A DNA stretch of 41,701 nucleotides from Gemmatimonadota bacterium. GTDB taxonomy: Bacteria; Gemmatimonadota; Gemmatimonadetes; Gemmatimonadales; Gemmatimonadaceae. The first letter of the stretch is position 1. The number at the start of each line of letters is the position of its first letter. The stretch covers positions 1 to 41,701 of the forward strand of contig CANHNQ010000016.1 in assembly GCA_947462095.1 (NCBI GenBank), read 5' to 3'. The notes under the pieces were generated by a model. That model did not search any database. It had not been told where the DNA came from and saw nothing but the letters and a program-made list of their open reading frames with translations. The position numbers were made by a program, and so were the translations under genes. Of the stretch, positions 17,779 to 27,568 are shown in pieces.

Positions 17779-19475
17779 CAGCGTTCCTGCATGGGGATAC
17801 GAATGCCTTCACGTGCCGCCGTCGCGATCGCCACGCCGTACCCCGCATCGGCATGCCGCGCGACGCCGATGGCGGGATCATTCGTGAGCACGCGTTCGAG
17901 CCGGCGGCGCATGCGCTCGCTCCCGTCGGCCACGATCACCTGACCGGCGTGCAGCGAGTTGCCGATCCCCACCCCTCCCCCGTGATGGAACGACACCCAC
18001 GAGGCGCCACTGGCCACGTTGAGCAGCGCATTCAGGATCGCCCAGTCGGCAATCGCGTCGCTGCCGTCACGCATGGCCTCCGTTTCCCGGAACGGCGACG
18101 CGACGCTCCCGGTATCGAGATGATCGCGGCCGATCACAATCGGCGCGGACACTTCCCCGCGGGCAACCAGATCGTTCAACGCGAGCGCGAAGCGTGCGCG
18201 ATCGCCCTGCCCCAGCCAACAGATTCGGGCTGGCAATCCCTGAAACGCGATGCGCTCCTGCGCGAGTTCAATCCATCGACGTAGTTGCGCATCATGGGGA
18301 AAGAGCTCGAGGGCCAACGCGTCAGTACGGGCGATGTCGGCCGGATCGCCGGACAACGCGACCCAGCGGAACGGTCCCTTCCCTTCGCAGAACAGCGGCC
18401 GTACGTACTCCGGCACGAACCCAGGAATCCGGAACGCCTCGTCGATCCCAGCATCGAACGCGACCGTTCGAATGTTATTGCCGTAGTCAAAGGCAATCGC
18501 CCCGCGGTCCTGCATCGTCCGCATCGCCCGCACATGTTCGACCACCGATGCGGTCGACCGCGCGATGTACTCGGCGGGATCGGACGCACGTAGCTCGGCC
18601 GCCTCGGCGAGCGACAGCCCCGCAGGGACGTAACCCACCAGCATGTCGTGCGCGCTCGTCTGGTCAGTGACGACGTCGGGGACGATCCCACGTCGCACCA
18701 TCTCGGGGAGCACGTCGGCGGCGTTGCCGACGAGCCCCACCGAAAGGCCGCGACGTGCCGCCTGCGCATCGGCCAGCCATCCGAGCGCCTCGTCGAGGGA
18801 GTACGTCATGCGATCGCAGTAGCGGGTCTCGATTCGCTTCTCGATACGCGACGCGTCGACCTCGACGCCAAGAATGGCCGCGCCATGCATCGCGGCGGCC
18901 AGCGTCTGCGCGCCGCCCATGCCGCCTAAGCCCGCCGTCACCACCAGGCGCCCCTCAAGCGTACCGCCGAAGTGCCGAGTGGCTACGGCACCGAAGGTTT
19001 CATACGTGCCCTGGACGATGCCTTGCGAGCCGATGTAGATCCACGACCCGGCGGTCATCTGTCCGTACATGGTCAGGCCGGCACGCTCCAGTCGGCGGAA
19101 CTCATCCCAGTTCGCCCAGCGTCCCACGAGATTGCCGTTGGCGATCAACACGCGTGGCGCATCTTCGTGCGTGCGAAAGACGGCGACCGGCTTGCCGCTC
19201 TGCACTAACAGTGTCTCGTCGTCGGCGAGCGTTTTCAGGGTGCGAACAATGGCGTCAAACGCGTCCCAGGAACGCGCGGCACGCCCCGTGCCGCCGTAGA
19301 CGACGAGGTCACCGGGCCGCTCGGCCACCTCTGGATCGAGGTTGTTCATCAACATCCGGAGTGCCGCCTCCTGCTCCCATCCCCGGCACTGCAGGCTCGT
19401 GCCACGAGGGGCCCGCACCTCACGTGGCCCACTCACTGAAGCCGTCGCCGGCGCGGTTGGCATCGTCGGGGTCAT
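17778..19475 (-). CDS. hutU: urocanate hydratase
   Basis: Second enzyme of histidine degradation: hydration of urocanate to imidazolonepropionate with tightly bound NAD+ as electrophile. It has 565 residues, normal length. [11 protein letters not shown] at about 60-70, the NAD-binding loop [11 protein letters not shown] at 180-190, and the urocanase signature [10 protein letters not shown] at 411-420 with active-site Cys419 are all intact. [18 protein letters not shown] near the C-terminus is also family typical. The ATG overlaps the hutH stop by 4 nt and the stop overlaps the radical SAM gene by one base. Confidence 0.97.
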   Translation of the reverse strand: MTPTMPTAPATASVSGPREVRAPRGTSLQCRGWEQEAALRMLMNNLDPEVAERPGDLVVYGGTGRAARSWDAFDAIVRTLKTLADDETLLVQSGKPVAVFRTHEDAPRVLIANGNLVGRWANWDEFRRLERAGLTMYGQMTAGSWIYIGSQGIVQGTYETFGAVATRHFGGTLEGRLVVTAGLGGMGGAQTLAAAMHGAAILGVEVDASRIEKRIETRYCDRMTYSLDEALGWLADAQAARRGLSVGLVGNAADVLPEMVRRGIVPDVVTDQTSAHDMLVGYVPAGLSLAEAAELRASDPAEYIARSTASVVEHVRAMRTMQDRGAIAFDYGNNIRTVAFDAGIDEAFRIPGFVPEYVRPLFCEGKGPFRWVALSGDPADIARTDALALELFPHDAQLRRWIELAQERIAFQGLPARICWLGQGDRARFALALNDLVARGEVSAPIVIGRDHLDTGSVASPFRETEAMRDGSDAIADWAILNALLNVASGASWVSFHHGGGVGIGNSLHAGQVIVADGSERMRRRLERVLTNDPAIGVARHADAGYGVAIATAAREGIRIPMQER

Positions 19476-20989
19476 ACGACCAATCCCTCCGTGATGGAAT
19501 CGAGTGCACCGCCCGCCACGAGGTTGCCGAGGTGGGCAATGTCCGGCGCCGGCGGCCGGTCACCGGTCGCCCGCGCGACATGCCGACGGATGATCTCATG
19601 GGCCGCTTCCACGGGCACGCTGCTCCGCAACGGGCGGCGATACTCGAGCGCCTCGGCCGCGGCAATCAATTCGATGGCGAGCACGTGCCGAAGATTGCGC
19701 ACCGAACGGCGCAACTTGGTGGCAGCCCCCATGGCCATCGGCACGACATCCTCCTTGTTGCCGTCGGTTGGGATCGAGTCGACGCTGGCCGGATGTGCGA
19801 GCAACTTGCACTCGCTGGCCAAAGCCGCGGCCGTGACCTGCGCCATCATCTGCCCCGACTCGAGACCGGGAGCACCCGCCAGAAACGGCGGCAAGCCCTG
19901 ATTGAAATCGGGATGGACCAGACGATCGATTCGTCGCTCGCTGATGACGGCCAGATTGGCACAGATGATCGCGAGGAGGTCGCTCGCCATGGCCACGGCT
20001 TGACCGTGAAAATTCCCGCCGCTGAGCAACTCACCGGTGGCGAGCACCAGCGGATTGTCGGTGGCGGCATTGAGTTCACGCGAGATCACGCCGCGGGCGA
20101 AGCGCAGCGCATCGAGTGCCGGACCATGCACCTGCGGCACGCAACGGAGCGCGTACGCATCCTGCACGCGCGGGTCGCCAAACCGATGCGACTCGCGAAT
20201 CTGGCTCCCCTCGAGCAGCCGACGCAACAGCGCGGCCGAATCCATTTGTCCAGACTGGCCGCGCGCCTCCTGAATACGCGCGTCGAACGCATCGGGTGTG
20301 CCGAGCAGCGCTTCAAGACTCATCGCCGTCGCGACGTGCGCCGCCTGCCACAGTCGTGTCAGCTCAGCGCACGCCAGCGCCGCCACCGCGGTGTGCGCCT
20401 GGGTCCCGTTGATGAGCGCGAGGCCTTCCTTCGCTTCGAGCGTGACCGGGGACAGTCCCGCCGCCGTGAGCAACTCAAGCGATGGCGCCTCGCGTCCCTG
20501 CAGGCGCGCCGTGCCTTCGCCGATCAGCGTCAGGGCGAGATGCGCGAGCGGCGCAAGATCGCCACTCGCGCCGACACTGCCCTGCTCCGGTACCACGGGA
20601 TAGACGCCGGCGTTCAGCATGGCCAGCAACGATTCGACGACGACCGGGCGGGCACCGCCAAAGGCCGTTGCCAGCACATTCGCCCGGAGCAACATCATCG
20701 CGCGCACTTCGCGCTCCGGCAGTGGATCGCCGACGCCGGCCGCATGACTCCGCACGAGATTGCGCTGCAGCGCCGCGAGTTGATCGCCGGCGATGGTGAC
20801 CTCCGAGAGCTTGCCGAACCCGGTGTTGATACCATACACCGGCACGGCGCGCTCGACAGCGCGATCGACGACATCGCGGGTGACCTGCATCCGCACCCGG
20901 GCCTCGGGGGCCAATCCGACGGCGAGGACACCATCCGCGACCGCCAGCACGTCAGCTATCTGGAGGGAACGTCCATCAAGCAGCAGCAT
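19472..20989 (-). CDS. hutH: histidine ammonia-lyase
   Basis: First enzyme of histidine degradation: elimination of ammonia from L-histidine to give trans-urocanate. It has 505 residues. The Ala-Ser-Gly triad that cyclises to the MIO prosthetic group lies at 141-143 in [22 protein letters not shown] at 52-59 carries the catalytic tyrosine, and QDPYSIR is replaced by the related [15 protein letters not shown] block. The Shine-Dalgarno GGGAGG precedes the ATG by 9 nt. It begins only 35 nt after the lptD stop with no terminator seen between, so it could be read from the envelope genes upstream. No hutC-like regulator is present nearby. Confidence 0.96.
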   Translation of the reverse strand: MLLLDGRSLQIADVLAVADGVLAVGLAPEARVRMQVTRDVVDRAVERAVPVYGINTGFGKLSEVTIAGDQLAALQRNLVRSHAAGVGDPLPEREVRAMMLLRANVLATAFGGARPVVVESLLAMLNAGVYPVVPEQGSVGASGDLAPLAHLALTLIGEGTARLQGREAPSLELLTAAGLSPVTLEAKEGLALINGTQAHTAVAALACAELTRLWQAAHVATAMSLEALLGTPDAFDARIQEARGQSGQMDSAALLRRLLEGSQIRESHRFGDPRVQDAYALRCVPQVHGPALDALRFARGVISRELNAATDNPLVLATGELLSGGNFHGQAVAMASDLLAIICANLAVISERRIDRLVHPDFNQGLPPFLAGAPGLESGQMMAQVTAAALASECKLLAHPASVDSIPTDGNKEDVVPMAMGAATKLRRSVRNLRHVLAIELIAAAEALEYRRPLRSSVPVEAAHEIIRRHVARATGDRPPAPDIAHLGNLVAGGALDSITEGLVV

Positions 20990-21024
20990 AACGCGCCGCC
21001 TCCCACGCGGTCTGCACCGCCGGA

Positions 21025-24006
21025 TCAGAATCCACTGGACGACCGGTACGTCTGGCGGTCGTAGTTGAACTTGAGCTCCGGCTGTGCTTTCAACGCGATG
21101 AAGAAATTGAAAGAGAAGCTTCCGCTGGGCGTCTGGGAGAACGAGAACACCGCATTCCAGTCATGCAACTGACGCTGCAGGCCAACCTGCTGGCTGGCGA
21201 AACGCGCGCGCTCGACATCGTACTGCGTGCTCCACTGCGCAGACCAGTTCTGCGTGATATCGAAGGACATCGTCGCCGTGACATTCTGCGTAGCGGGCTG
21301 AATGAAGACGGGAGCACCGATCGCGCTTTGCCCCGAGGTCAGTCCCGTCGCTTGCGCGCTCTGCGCATTCACCAGGCACTGATCATACACAAACACGCCG
21401 AGTGCGCGCTGCGGCTCGCAAAACGTGGATGGATCATTCACGATCTGCGTACCGCCACGCGGCGGTCGCTGCCGCGCCACGTTGTACTGCATGTTGAGAT
21501 TCCACCCGCCGCCCGACGGCAACGCCGCCTGCATGCCGCGCATGTTGCCACCACCGGCGGCATTCATCTGGCGGCTCTGTTGCGCCACGTTCTGGTCAGC
21601 CGATCCGCGCGGCGCATTGGTGCTGTCAATCGCTTCGAGCGCGGTCGACATGCCGAACAGGCGGCCCAATAACGCCACGAGTCCGGACTTGCTGTTCAAG
21701 GAAAACGTGACGCCGAAATCGGTACGGTATGGACTGAATGTCGCAGTGTCGGACGCCGGATCACCTTGAAAGAGATCGTACGACGTCCGGAAGTCGAGTC
21801 CCGGCAGCAGGTCGGTACGCCCCGAGATCGCGAACATCTTGTCGGTGAAGCCGTTGCCCGTGGAATCCGCCCGGATGAAGTCGTAGGACAACGACGAAAA
21901 GTTCAACGCCAACAGCTTGATCTTCTTTCCCGATTCCGACGCGGAATCCACAGCGGTCTTGAGCTTTGCTTCGAGGTTCGTTGAAAGGTTCAGCGACACA
22001 CGGTTCTGCGCCAGCGAGGACAGATATCCCACACGCGTCCGCCCGAGCGCCTGCAGGTACTCGTCGCTCACATTGGCGTTCGGCGAGTAGCTGTAACTGA
22101 CGCCCGGTGTTATCGAGTGACGGAATGCAGCGACCGAGCCGACACCCGGCAGCATCGCATACAGCGTGGGCGAAGCGGACAACGCGTAACTCAGTCGCTT
22201 CGACTGCTGAACCCACTTGCCGCCGCTGCGTTCGGTCCGGACGAACAGTCCCGATGCCGCATCCACATTATTGACCGAAATCGACGGCGACAGGTTCCAA
22301 GTGCCCTGGAAGAAGCGGGGCAAGCCAAACGACGTGTTCCAGTCGAAGTTCGACTCATAGGTCTTCGCGAAAATGCGCGTCGAACGAATCGATGTATCGC
22401 GAACCCCGATGATCTCGCGCTGCTCCGGGAAATTACGATACTGGTCGGTGAGTGTGAACGAGTTGTTCCACTGCCAGTCACCGATCTTGATCGGCGTCTC
22501 GAAGCCAAGCTGCATGTTGCGGCGACTCGCGGTGAAGCGCGAACTGTCGATGCCGCCGCCGGAACGGATATTGTAGACGTAGGGGAACTGTAGCCCCTGA
22601 TCGATCTTGCTCTGTCCGGTCACCGCCAGCCGCAGCGACGGCGTCCAGGAGAACGGTCCACCAGCCAGCGTACCGGCCGTGACGTTCAGCGACGGGAAGT
22701 CCATATCGACCTGCGTCCGGCCCGGATACTGAACGCGACTGCCACCGACGTTGATCTGCGCCGGTCCGACCTTGGTCTGGTAATTCAACTGCGAACGGAT
22801 CGTCGCGTTCGCCGCCGTCGGGTTGACGGTGGTCTGTCGCTGAATCTGGGTATTCTGGACCCAGTTCAACCGCGCGGTGAGTCGTGTTTGACGCGAGAAG
22901 TCCTGATTGTGGTTCCAGGTGACCGAGGTGTTCGTCGTGCCGTTGCGTTGGGCCAGATACGACACGGCCGTCTCACCACTCATGAATCGGTCGAGCCACT
23001 TGTAGCGTAGTTCCACATTGCCGCGGAGAAAGCCCGGATCCTGAGCCGTGCTGCGGGCGCCCGAACGCCAGTCGAACGACGCCTCGGCATTCATGTAATC
23101 GCTGATCGCCAGAAAGTAGCCGATGTTCGAAATCGTTCGGCGATACGACGGACTGTTCCGGAAGAGCTCGGCGATGCCGAAGTTCGGCGTCAGTAAGCCG
23201 CTGCGCCGGCCGCTGCGCACGTCCTGAAAGAAGAACGGAATCCAGAATACCGGCACTTCCCCGATATAGAGCACGCCCGGCCGAGCCACCATCACATTCT
23301 CGGACACGAACTTCATGTCGCGCGTAGTGAAGTGAAAATGGGGCTCGGCGTGGTCGCAATACGTGAACGAACCGTTCTTTGCGAAGACGATGTGCCGACC
23401 GCTGACCAGTGAGTCCGAGATAATCGTTCCGCGTTCGGCGCTCAGGAATAATCGCTGCCCGGAGGTGACCGACGTCGAGAATGCGCCTGTGACGCCCTGT
23501 TTGGACTGGAGGTCGTACTCGATGCGCCCCTTGGCGATGAAGTCATCGGCGTCCTGTTGCTGCGGATCACGCAACAAGACCGTGTCGCCGATGGCGAGCA
23601 CGCGCTTCGTCGAGTCGTTGTACACGATCGAGTCGCCGACGATCATCGTTTCGTCGCGCTGCACCGCCGATGGCTTTCCTTTGAGAACCAGCGCACGCGA
23701 TCCAGCATTGAAGAACACCGTGTCACCCTGATACTGGACTTTGCGATACCCTTCACGCTCGAGCAGCGCGCGCATGACCGAGTCGGGCGGCATCCAGGAG
23801 AACACGACGCGGTCCTTGCTCAACTGCGCCAGGCTATCCTTCCCCGCCGCTTTCCCCGTCGCCGCCCGTCCAGCCGACGTGGGACGCGCCGGAACCGGAC
23901 GCTGTGCGCCGAGCGGTGCCGCAAGGACCGCACCGCCAAGCACGACGCCCAGCATGGCGAGCACGACCGCATGCCACCGTCCGTGTACGGGCACCGATCG
24001 GCTCAC
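21025..24006 (-). CDS. lptD: LPS assembly outer membrane protein LptD
   Basis: Outer-membrane beta-barrel that inserts lipopolysaccharide into the outer leaflet. The start is a GTG at 24006 that overlaps the tatC stop (GTGA), giving 993 residues with a signal peptide (VVLAMLGVVLGGAVLAAPLGA). An OstA/LptA-like jelly-roll domain covers about residues 60-270. The block GEVPVFWIPFFFQDVRSGRRSGLLTPNFG marks entry into the barrel, as in LptD. The remaining 700 residues show alternating amphipathic strands and end in Phe (YRSSSGF), the usual barrel-assembly signal. The open frame continues about 690 nt further upstream, but that part is antisense-type overlap with tatC and is not credible coding. Confidence 0.9.
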   Translation of the reverse strand: MSRSVPVHGRWHAVVLAMLGVVLGGAVLAAPLGAQRPVPARPTSAGRAATGKAAGKDSLAQLSKDRVVFSWMPPDSVMRALLEREGYRKVQYQGDTVFFNAGSRALVLKGKPSAVQRDETMIVGDSIVYNDSTKRVLAIGDTVLLRDPQQQDADDFIAKGRIEYDLQSKQGVTGAFSTSVTSGQRLFLSAERGTIISDSLVSGRHIVFAKNGSFTYCDHAEPHFHFTTRDMKFVSENVMVARPGVLYIGEVPVFWIPFFFQDVRSGRRSGLLTPNFGIAELFRNSPSYRRTISNIGYFLAISDYMNAEASFDWRSGARSTAQDPGFLRGNVELRYKWLDRFMSGETAVSYLAQRNGTTNTSVTWNHNQDFSRQTRLTARLNWVQNTQIQRQTTVNPTAANATIRSQLNYQTKVGPAQINVGGSRVQYPGRTQVDMDFPSLNVTAGTLAGGPFSWTPSLRLAVTGQSKIDQGLQFPYVYNIRSGGGIDSSRFTASRRNMQLGFETPIKIGDWQWNNSFTLTDQYRNFPEQREIIGVRDTSIRSTRIFAKTYESNFDWNTSFGLPRFFQGTWNLSPSISVNNVDAASGLFVRTERSGGKWVQQSKRLSYALSASPTLYAMLPGVGSVAAFRHSITPGVSYSYSPNANVSDEYLQALGRTRVGYLSSLAQNRVSLNLSTNLEAKLKTAVDSASESGKKIKLLALNFSSLSYDFIRADSTGNGFTDKMFAISGRTDLLPGLDFRTSYDLFQGDPASDTATFSPYRTDFGVTFSLNSKSGLVALLGRLFGMSTALEAIDSTNAPRGSADQNVAQQSRQMNAAGGGNMRGMQAALPSGGGWNLNMQYNVARQRPPRGGTQIVNDPSTFCEPQRALGVFVYDQCLVNAQSAQATGLTSGQSAIGAPVFIQPATQNVTATMSFDITQNWSAQWSTQYDVERARFASQQVGLQRQLHDWNAVFSFSQTPSGSFSFNFFIALKAQPELKFNYDRQTYRSSSGF

Positions 24007-24767
24007 TCGTCCCCGGCAGCGATCCGCCGCTCGCGACGACGGCTGATGAACTTCGAGACCGTGATCGACACCTCGTACAGCAGATACAGCGGGATTGTCA
24101 GCGCGATCAGTGACGTCGGGTCGGAGCCCGGCGTGATCAGCGCGGCCGCAACGATGCAGCCCAGGAACGCGTGGCGCCGGAACTTCGAGAGGTACTGCGG
24201 CTGCACGATCCCCATGGCCGACAGCAACGCGATGACGATCGGCAGTTCGAAGATGGCGCCGAACGCCAAGCACATCGAGATCACGAAGCTGACGTACTGA
24301 TCGACCGTCTGCATGATCTGCACGGACCCGCTCTGAAAGCTCATGAAGAAGCTGAGCGTGACGGGCAGCACGTAGAAGAATGACAGCGCCATACCGGCCA
24401 GAAACAGCACCGCGGCGCCGACGAGTGCCGGAATCACGGCCTTCTTCTCGTGTCCATACAGCGCGGGGGAGAGAAACCCCCAGAGTTGCCACGCCAGCAC
24501 CGGCGACGCGGCAATGAGCCCCAGCGTGATCGAGGCGTCCATCACGATGTCGAAGAGGTCGCTCACGTGCGTAACCATGAGCGGCTGCTTCAGATATGGC
24601 TGAATCGGCTGCGACAGGAACGCGATGATGTCGACCTGCTTGGTGTACAACAGCGCGAAGGCAACGCCCACGCCGATGGCGATCGCCAAGGCACATCTGA
24701 AAAGGCGCCAGCGCAGTTCCTCGAGGTGGTCGAGAAACGGCATTTCCACACTGTTACCACTGGACAT
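24003..24767 (-). CDS. tatC: Sec-independent protein translocase TatC
   Basis: Receptor subunit of the twin-arginine translocase that recognises the RR signal peptide. It has 254 residues with six predicted transmembrane helices. The N-terminal FLDHLEELRWRLFR is the conserved TatC cytoplasmic motif and selects the ATG at 24767; an upstream in-frame start at 24836 would overlap the cpoB-like gene. FLSPALYGHEKK and SFFYVLPVTLSFF are also typical, and the conserved Glu is present in FGAIFELPIVI. It starts 25 nt after the cpoB-like gene and overlaps lptD (GTGA). tatA is separate, about 12.5 kb downstream in the same orientation. Confidence 0.95.
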   Translation of the reverse strand: MSSGNSVEMPFLDHLEELRWRLFRCALAIAIGVGVAFALLYTKQVDIIAFLSQPIQPYLKQPLMVTHVSDLFDIVMDASITLGLIAASPVLAWQLWGFLSPALYGHEKKAVIPALVGAAVLFLAGMALSFFYVLPVTLSFFMSFQSGSVQIMQTVDQYVSFVISMCLAFGAIFELPIVIALLSAMGIVQPQYLSKFRRHAFLGCIVAAALITPGSDPTSLIALTIPLYLLYEVSITVSKFISRRRERRIAAGDE

Positions 24768-24792
24768 CAGCGAAGTCGTCCTGAGCGCGCGG

Positions 24793-25653
24793 TCAGCGCA
24801 GCGTCTTGAGTTGTTCGGCCGCGAGCTCGGCCTCATCGCTGCGCGGATAGCGCGCGATCACCTGCTCGAGCAGCTGGCGGGCCTGAGGGGTGTTTCCCTG
24901 CTGCAGCACGAGCTGCGCCCGCTTGTACAACGCCGTCGGCGCTTTGGCCGAGGTGGGATGGGCGCTCACCACGGCGGCATACGCCGCGTCGGCCGCCGGA
25001 AGATTCTTTTCCTTGGCAAACGATTCCGCGATCCAGAACTGCGCGTCGGGCGCGTAGTCGGACGTGGGATAATTCGTGAGCAGTTCCTGGAAGTAAATGC
25101 GCGCCGTGGCGCTGCTGCCGCGGGTGAGCTGATCGCGCCCGTCGGTGTAGAGCTGATTGGGACCAGGCGCGCGCGTGACCGCGCTGTCAACCGCCGGCGG
25201 CGGGGTGCGGCCACTCGCGGGAGGCACGACCGGCGGCACGGTACCCGCGGCCGGTGCGACCACGGGACTTGCACTGCGCGACTCGATCTCTGAGCGAAGT
25301 CGGGCAATCGTGGCCTGACTCTGTCCGAGCAACGTCTGCACCTGCAGCATCTGCTCGCGGATCGCGCGCATGTCCCCACGAATGTCGCCCTGAATGCTGA
25401 CGGTACGGGCACTGACCTTGGACAGCGAGTCGCTGGCGACCTGCAACATCCGCATCGTCTGGGTCAGCGCGTCGCGCTGGTCGAGCTGATTCTTGAGGAG
25501 CTCGGCGCGCAGCGACGAAATGTCACTCTGCACCAGACGCACGTCCCCACGGGTCGCGAAACATCCTCCCGTGGCGACCAGCGCCACGAGAGGAACGAGC
25601 CGCCACACCCGGGAGCGCAGCGTGTGCCGAAGTCCGAGTGCGGCGGCGCGCAT
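24793..25653 (-). CDS. Tol-Pal associated CpoB/YbgF-like protein with TPR C-terminus
   Basis: Periplasmic partner of the Tol-Pal system, which in E. coli (CpoB/YbgF) links outer-membrane constriction to cell-wall synthesis. It has 286 residues. The N-terminal hydrophobic segment ends in ATGGC, an imperfect lipoprotein box (Thr at -3), so either a lipoprotein or a cleaved signal is possible. A helical, coiled-coil-like region covers about 35-130, then a Pro/Ala-rich linker. Three TPR-like units close the protein (YFQELLTNYPTSDYAPDAQF, AQLVLQQGNTPQARQLLEQV). The ATG at 25653 overlaps the pal stop by one base; a longer frame to 25719 is not favoured. Confidence 0.85.
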   Translation of the reverse strand: MRAAALGLRHTLRSRVWRLVPLVALVATGGCFATRGDVRLVQSDISSLRAELLKNQLDQRDALTQTMRMLQVASDSLSKVSARTVSIQGDIRGDMRAIREQMLQVQTLLGQSQATIARLRSEIESRSASPVVAPAAGTVPPVVPPASGRTPPPAVDSAVTRAPGPNQLYTDGRDQLTRGSSATARIYFQELLTNYPTSDYAPDAQFWIAESFAKEKNLPAADAAYAAVVSAHPTSAKAPTALYKRAQLVLQQGNTPQARQLLEQVIARYPRSDEAELAAEQLKTLR

Positions 25654-26210
25654 CACTGGGCGCGCAGCTGATCGCCGCCGGCGATGAGCTCGAACTCGTC
25701 GCGACGGTTGCGCGACCATGCCTCTTCCGTCGTTCCCTGCACGGCCGGACGCTCACGCCCGAACGACGCCGTTTCGATGCGCGAGGCATCGACGCCACGG
25801 TCGGTCAGGTAACGCTTCGCCGCTTCGGCACGACGACGGCCGAGGGCAATGTTGTACTCGTCGCTGCCACGCTCGTCGCAATGCCCGGCGATACGGATCT
25901 TCACGGCCGGGTTCGCGTTCAGCACCGAGATCTTGGCATCGAGGTTCGCCTTCGCGTCATCGCGGAGTTCATCGGCGTCGTACTCGAAGTAGATCGTCTC
26001 CAGCAGGCGCGCACGCGTCGCCGCCAGCTTCGCACGATACTCTTCCATCGTATCACGCGCGGCGGGAGTGGGATTCGTCGGCCGCGTGGGCTGCGGAGCG
26101 GCCGGAGCCGGCTCGGTCTGCGGGGCGACGACCACCGGCTTCTTGCGACAGGCACCCAGCACCAGCGTGGCGGAGGCCAACACCAGGGTCAGACGAGACA
26201 CACGCATCAT
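25653..26210 (-). CDS. pal: peptidoglycan-associated lipoprotein Pal
   Basis: Outer-membrane lipoprotein that binds peptidoglycan and TolB. It has 185 residues. A signal peptide ends in the lipobox VLGAC, so Cys21 would be lipidated. A Pro/Ala-rich linker (24-50) leads into a C-terminal OmpA-like domain, whose hallmark stretches are IYFEYDADEL, RIAGHCDERGSDEYN and ALGRRRAEAAKRYL with the diaminopimelate-contacting Asp and Arg. It starts 40 nt after tolB and overlaps the cpoB-like gene. Confidence 0.95.
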   Translation of the reverse strand: MMRVSRLTLVLASATLVLGACRKKPVVVAPQTEPAPAAPQPTRPTNPTPAARDTMEEYRAKLAATRARLLETIYFEYDADELRDDAKANLDAKISVLNANPAVKIRIAGHCDERGSDEYNIALGRRRAEAAKRYLTDRGVDASRIETASFGRERPAVQGTTEEAWSRNRRDEFELIAGGDQLRAQ

Positions 26211-26250
26211 GTCGGGAAACTCCGAGGGGGTAAAGGGAAAAGGGTGGTGG

Positions 26251-27564
26251 CTACTGCGACAACAACCGCGGGGACCACGCGGACAATCTCGCCTCGGCTC
26301 CGAAGGTGAGTTGGCGCGAGCGTCCAGTTTCGATATCTACGACCCACAACTGGCGCGTTCCGCCCCGCGTCGACGAGAACACGAGATGCCGGGAATCCGG
26401 TGCCCACGACGGGTCGTCGTTCCGGCCGTCATTCGTCACGAACTTCACGGACTGATCGCGCAAGTTGATGGTCATAATCTGGAAGGTGCCGCCGTTTCGA
26501 GACTGAAACGCCACGAGGCGGCCATCGGGAGACCAGTCCGGCCCCGCACGGTAGTCGCGATCGCCGAACGCCGCCGCCGTGAGGAGCTCCACGTTCGTTC
26601 CGTCCAGATCGCTAATATACACTTCGGGATGCCCCGAGCGGTCCGACATGAAGGCGATTCGCTGCCCGTCGGGACTGAACGTTGGCTGCGTACTCGCGCG
26701 GCCGCGTCCCACCGTGATCCGACGTGGCGCCCCGCCCTCGATTGGCATGGCGTACAGATCCGTGCCGCTCTCGGAGCCCCGCGCATACACGACCGTCCGG
26801 CCATCCGGCGCCATCGCCGGCGAGCTGTGCTCGATGCCAGGCGCGGTGGCGAGCGTGCGCTGGGATCCGGTGCCGAGATCCGTGGTCATGATCGGATTCC
26901 GGACGCCGTCGAGCACGCTATACACGAGCCCACGCCCACCCGGCAGCCATTGTGGCGACATGCCGCTGGGGGTCGCTGGGGTCACATTTGCGCGATCGCT
27001 GTCAACTATCCACACTCGCCCCCCCCGTGTGAACGCGATACGCGTCTGCGCGATGCCACGCTGGCCGGTGATCCACTCCTCGATGGCGTCCGAAACGCCA
27101 TGCACGGCCGAACGCCACGCCGGCGACAGCGCCGGCGAGGGAAGCGGAAAGTCCCTGCTGTTCAGCACGGACCGCTTCGTCACGTCGTGCAAGGCCACAC
27201 GGACCCATCCCGAGGCCAACAACGTGGCCTGCACGATCCCATCGACACCGAGCTTCGTGAAGAGCGCGTAGTTGGGTGGCCCGGTCACCACCGGCGCGCT
27301 CGCGGTGGAGACCACATTGAACCGATCGCTGTAGTCAAAATCCCGCGACAGGATCGTTGCCACCGAGTCCCCGTTGGCGCCGCGCACCGGCAACACGATC
27401 AGCGAGGTTTTCTGCCCGGCTACGTAGCGCGTGCTGAGGCTCACGCCCGGCGGCTGCGCCTGCGCCGAAGCGCGCGACGGCACGACGGTACCAACGGCGA
27501 GCAGCGCCGCCACCAGCATCGGGAACACGCGGCGCGGCGTGGAGCAGGACGTTATCTGTGGCAT
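26251..27564 (-). CDS. tolB: Tol-Pal system beta-propeller protein TolB
   Basis: Periplasmic TolB, which contacts Pal and the TolA-like energy transducer. From the ATG at 27564 it has 437 residues, with a signal peptide ending near ASAQA. An N-terminal domain (about 35-165; IVLPVRGANGD, FDYSDRFNVVS) is followed by a beta-propeller of WD40-like PD40 repeats, seen as recurring SPDG blades (MAPDGRTVVYARGSESGTDL, FSPDGQRIAFMSDRSGHPEV, WSPDGRLVAFQSR, WAPDSRHLVFSS). The start lies 4 nt after the TonB/TolA-like gene. An open frame to 27699 would overlap that gene and is rejected. Confidence 0.93.
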   Translation of the reverse strand: MPQITSCSTPRRVFPMLVAALLAVGTVVPSRASAQAQPPGVSLSTRYVAGQKTSLIVLPVRGANGDSVATILSRDFDYSDRFNVVSTASAPVVTGPPNYALFTKLGVDGIVQATLLASGWVRVALHDVTKRSVLNSRDFPLPSPALSPAWRSAVHGVSDAIEEWITGQRGIAQTRIAFTRGGRVWIVDSDRANVTPATPSGMSPQWLPGGRGLVYSVLDGVRNPIMTTDLGTGSQRTLATAPGIEHSSPAMAPDGRTVVYARGSESGTDLYAMPIEGGAPRRITVGRGRASTQPTFSPDGQRIAFMSDRSGHPEVYISDLDGTNVELLTAAAFGDRDYRAGPDWSPDGRLVAFQSRNGGTFQIMTINLRDQSVKFVTNDGRNDDPSWAPDSRHLVFSSTRGGTRQLWVVDIETGRSRQLTFGAEARLSAWSPRLLSQ

Positions 27565-27568
27565 GCGG

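Noticed and set aside
18755-21064. A 769-codon plus-strand open frame opposite hutH and hutU
   Set aside because: It is antisense to two clear Hut enzymes and its translation is rich in Arg, His and Pro with no recognisable domain. Long antisense frames are expected at this GC content.
24007-24696. N-terminal extension of lptD to 24696
   Set aside because: It would overlap almost all of tatC in another frame. The GTG at 24006 gives a normal signal peptide and a typical overlap junction.
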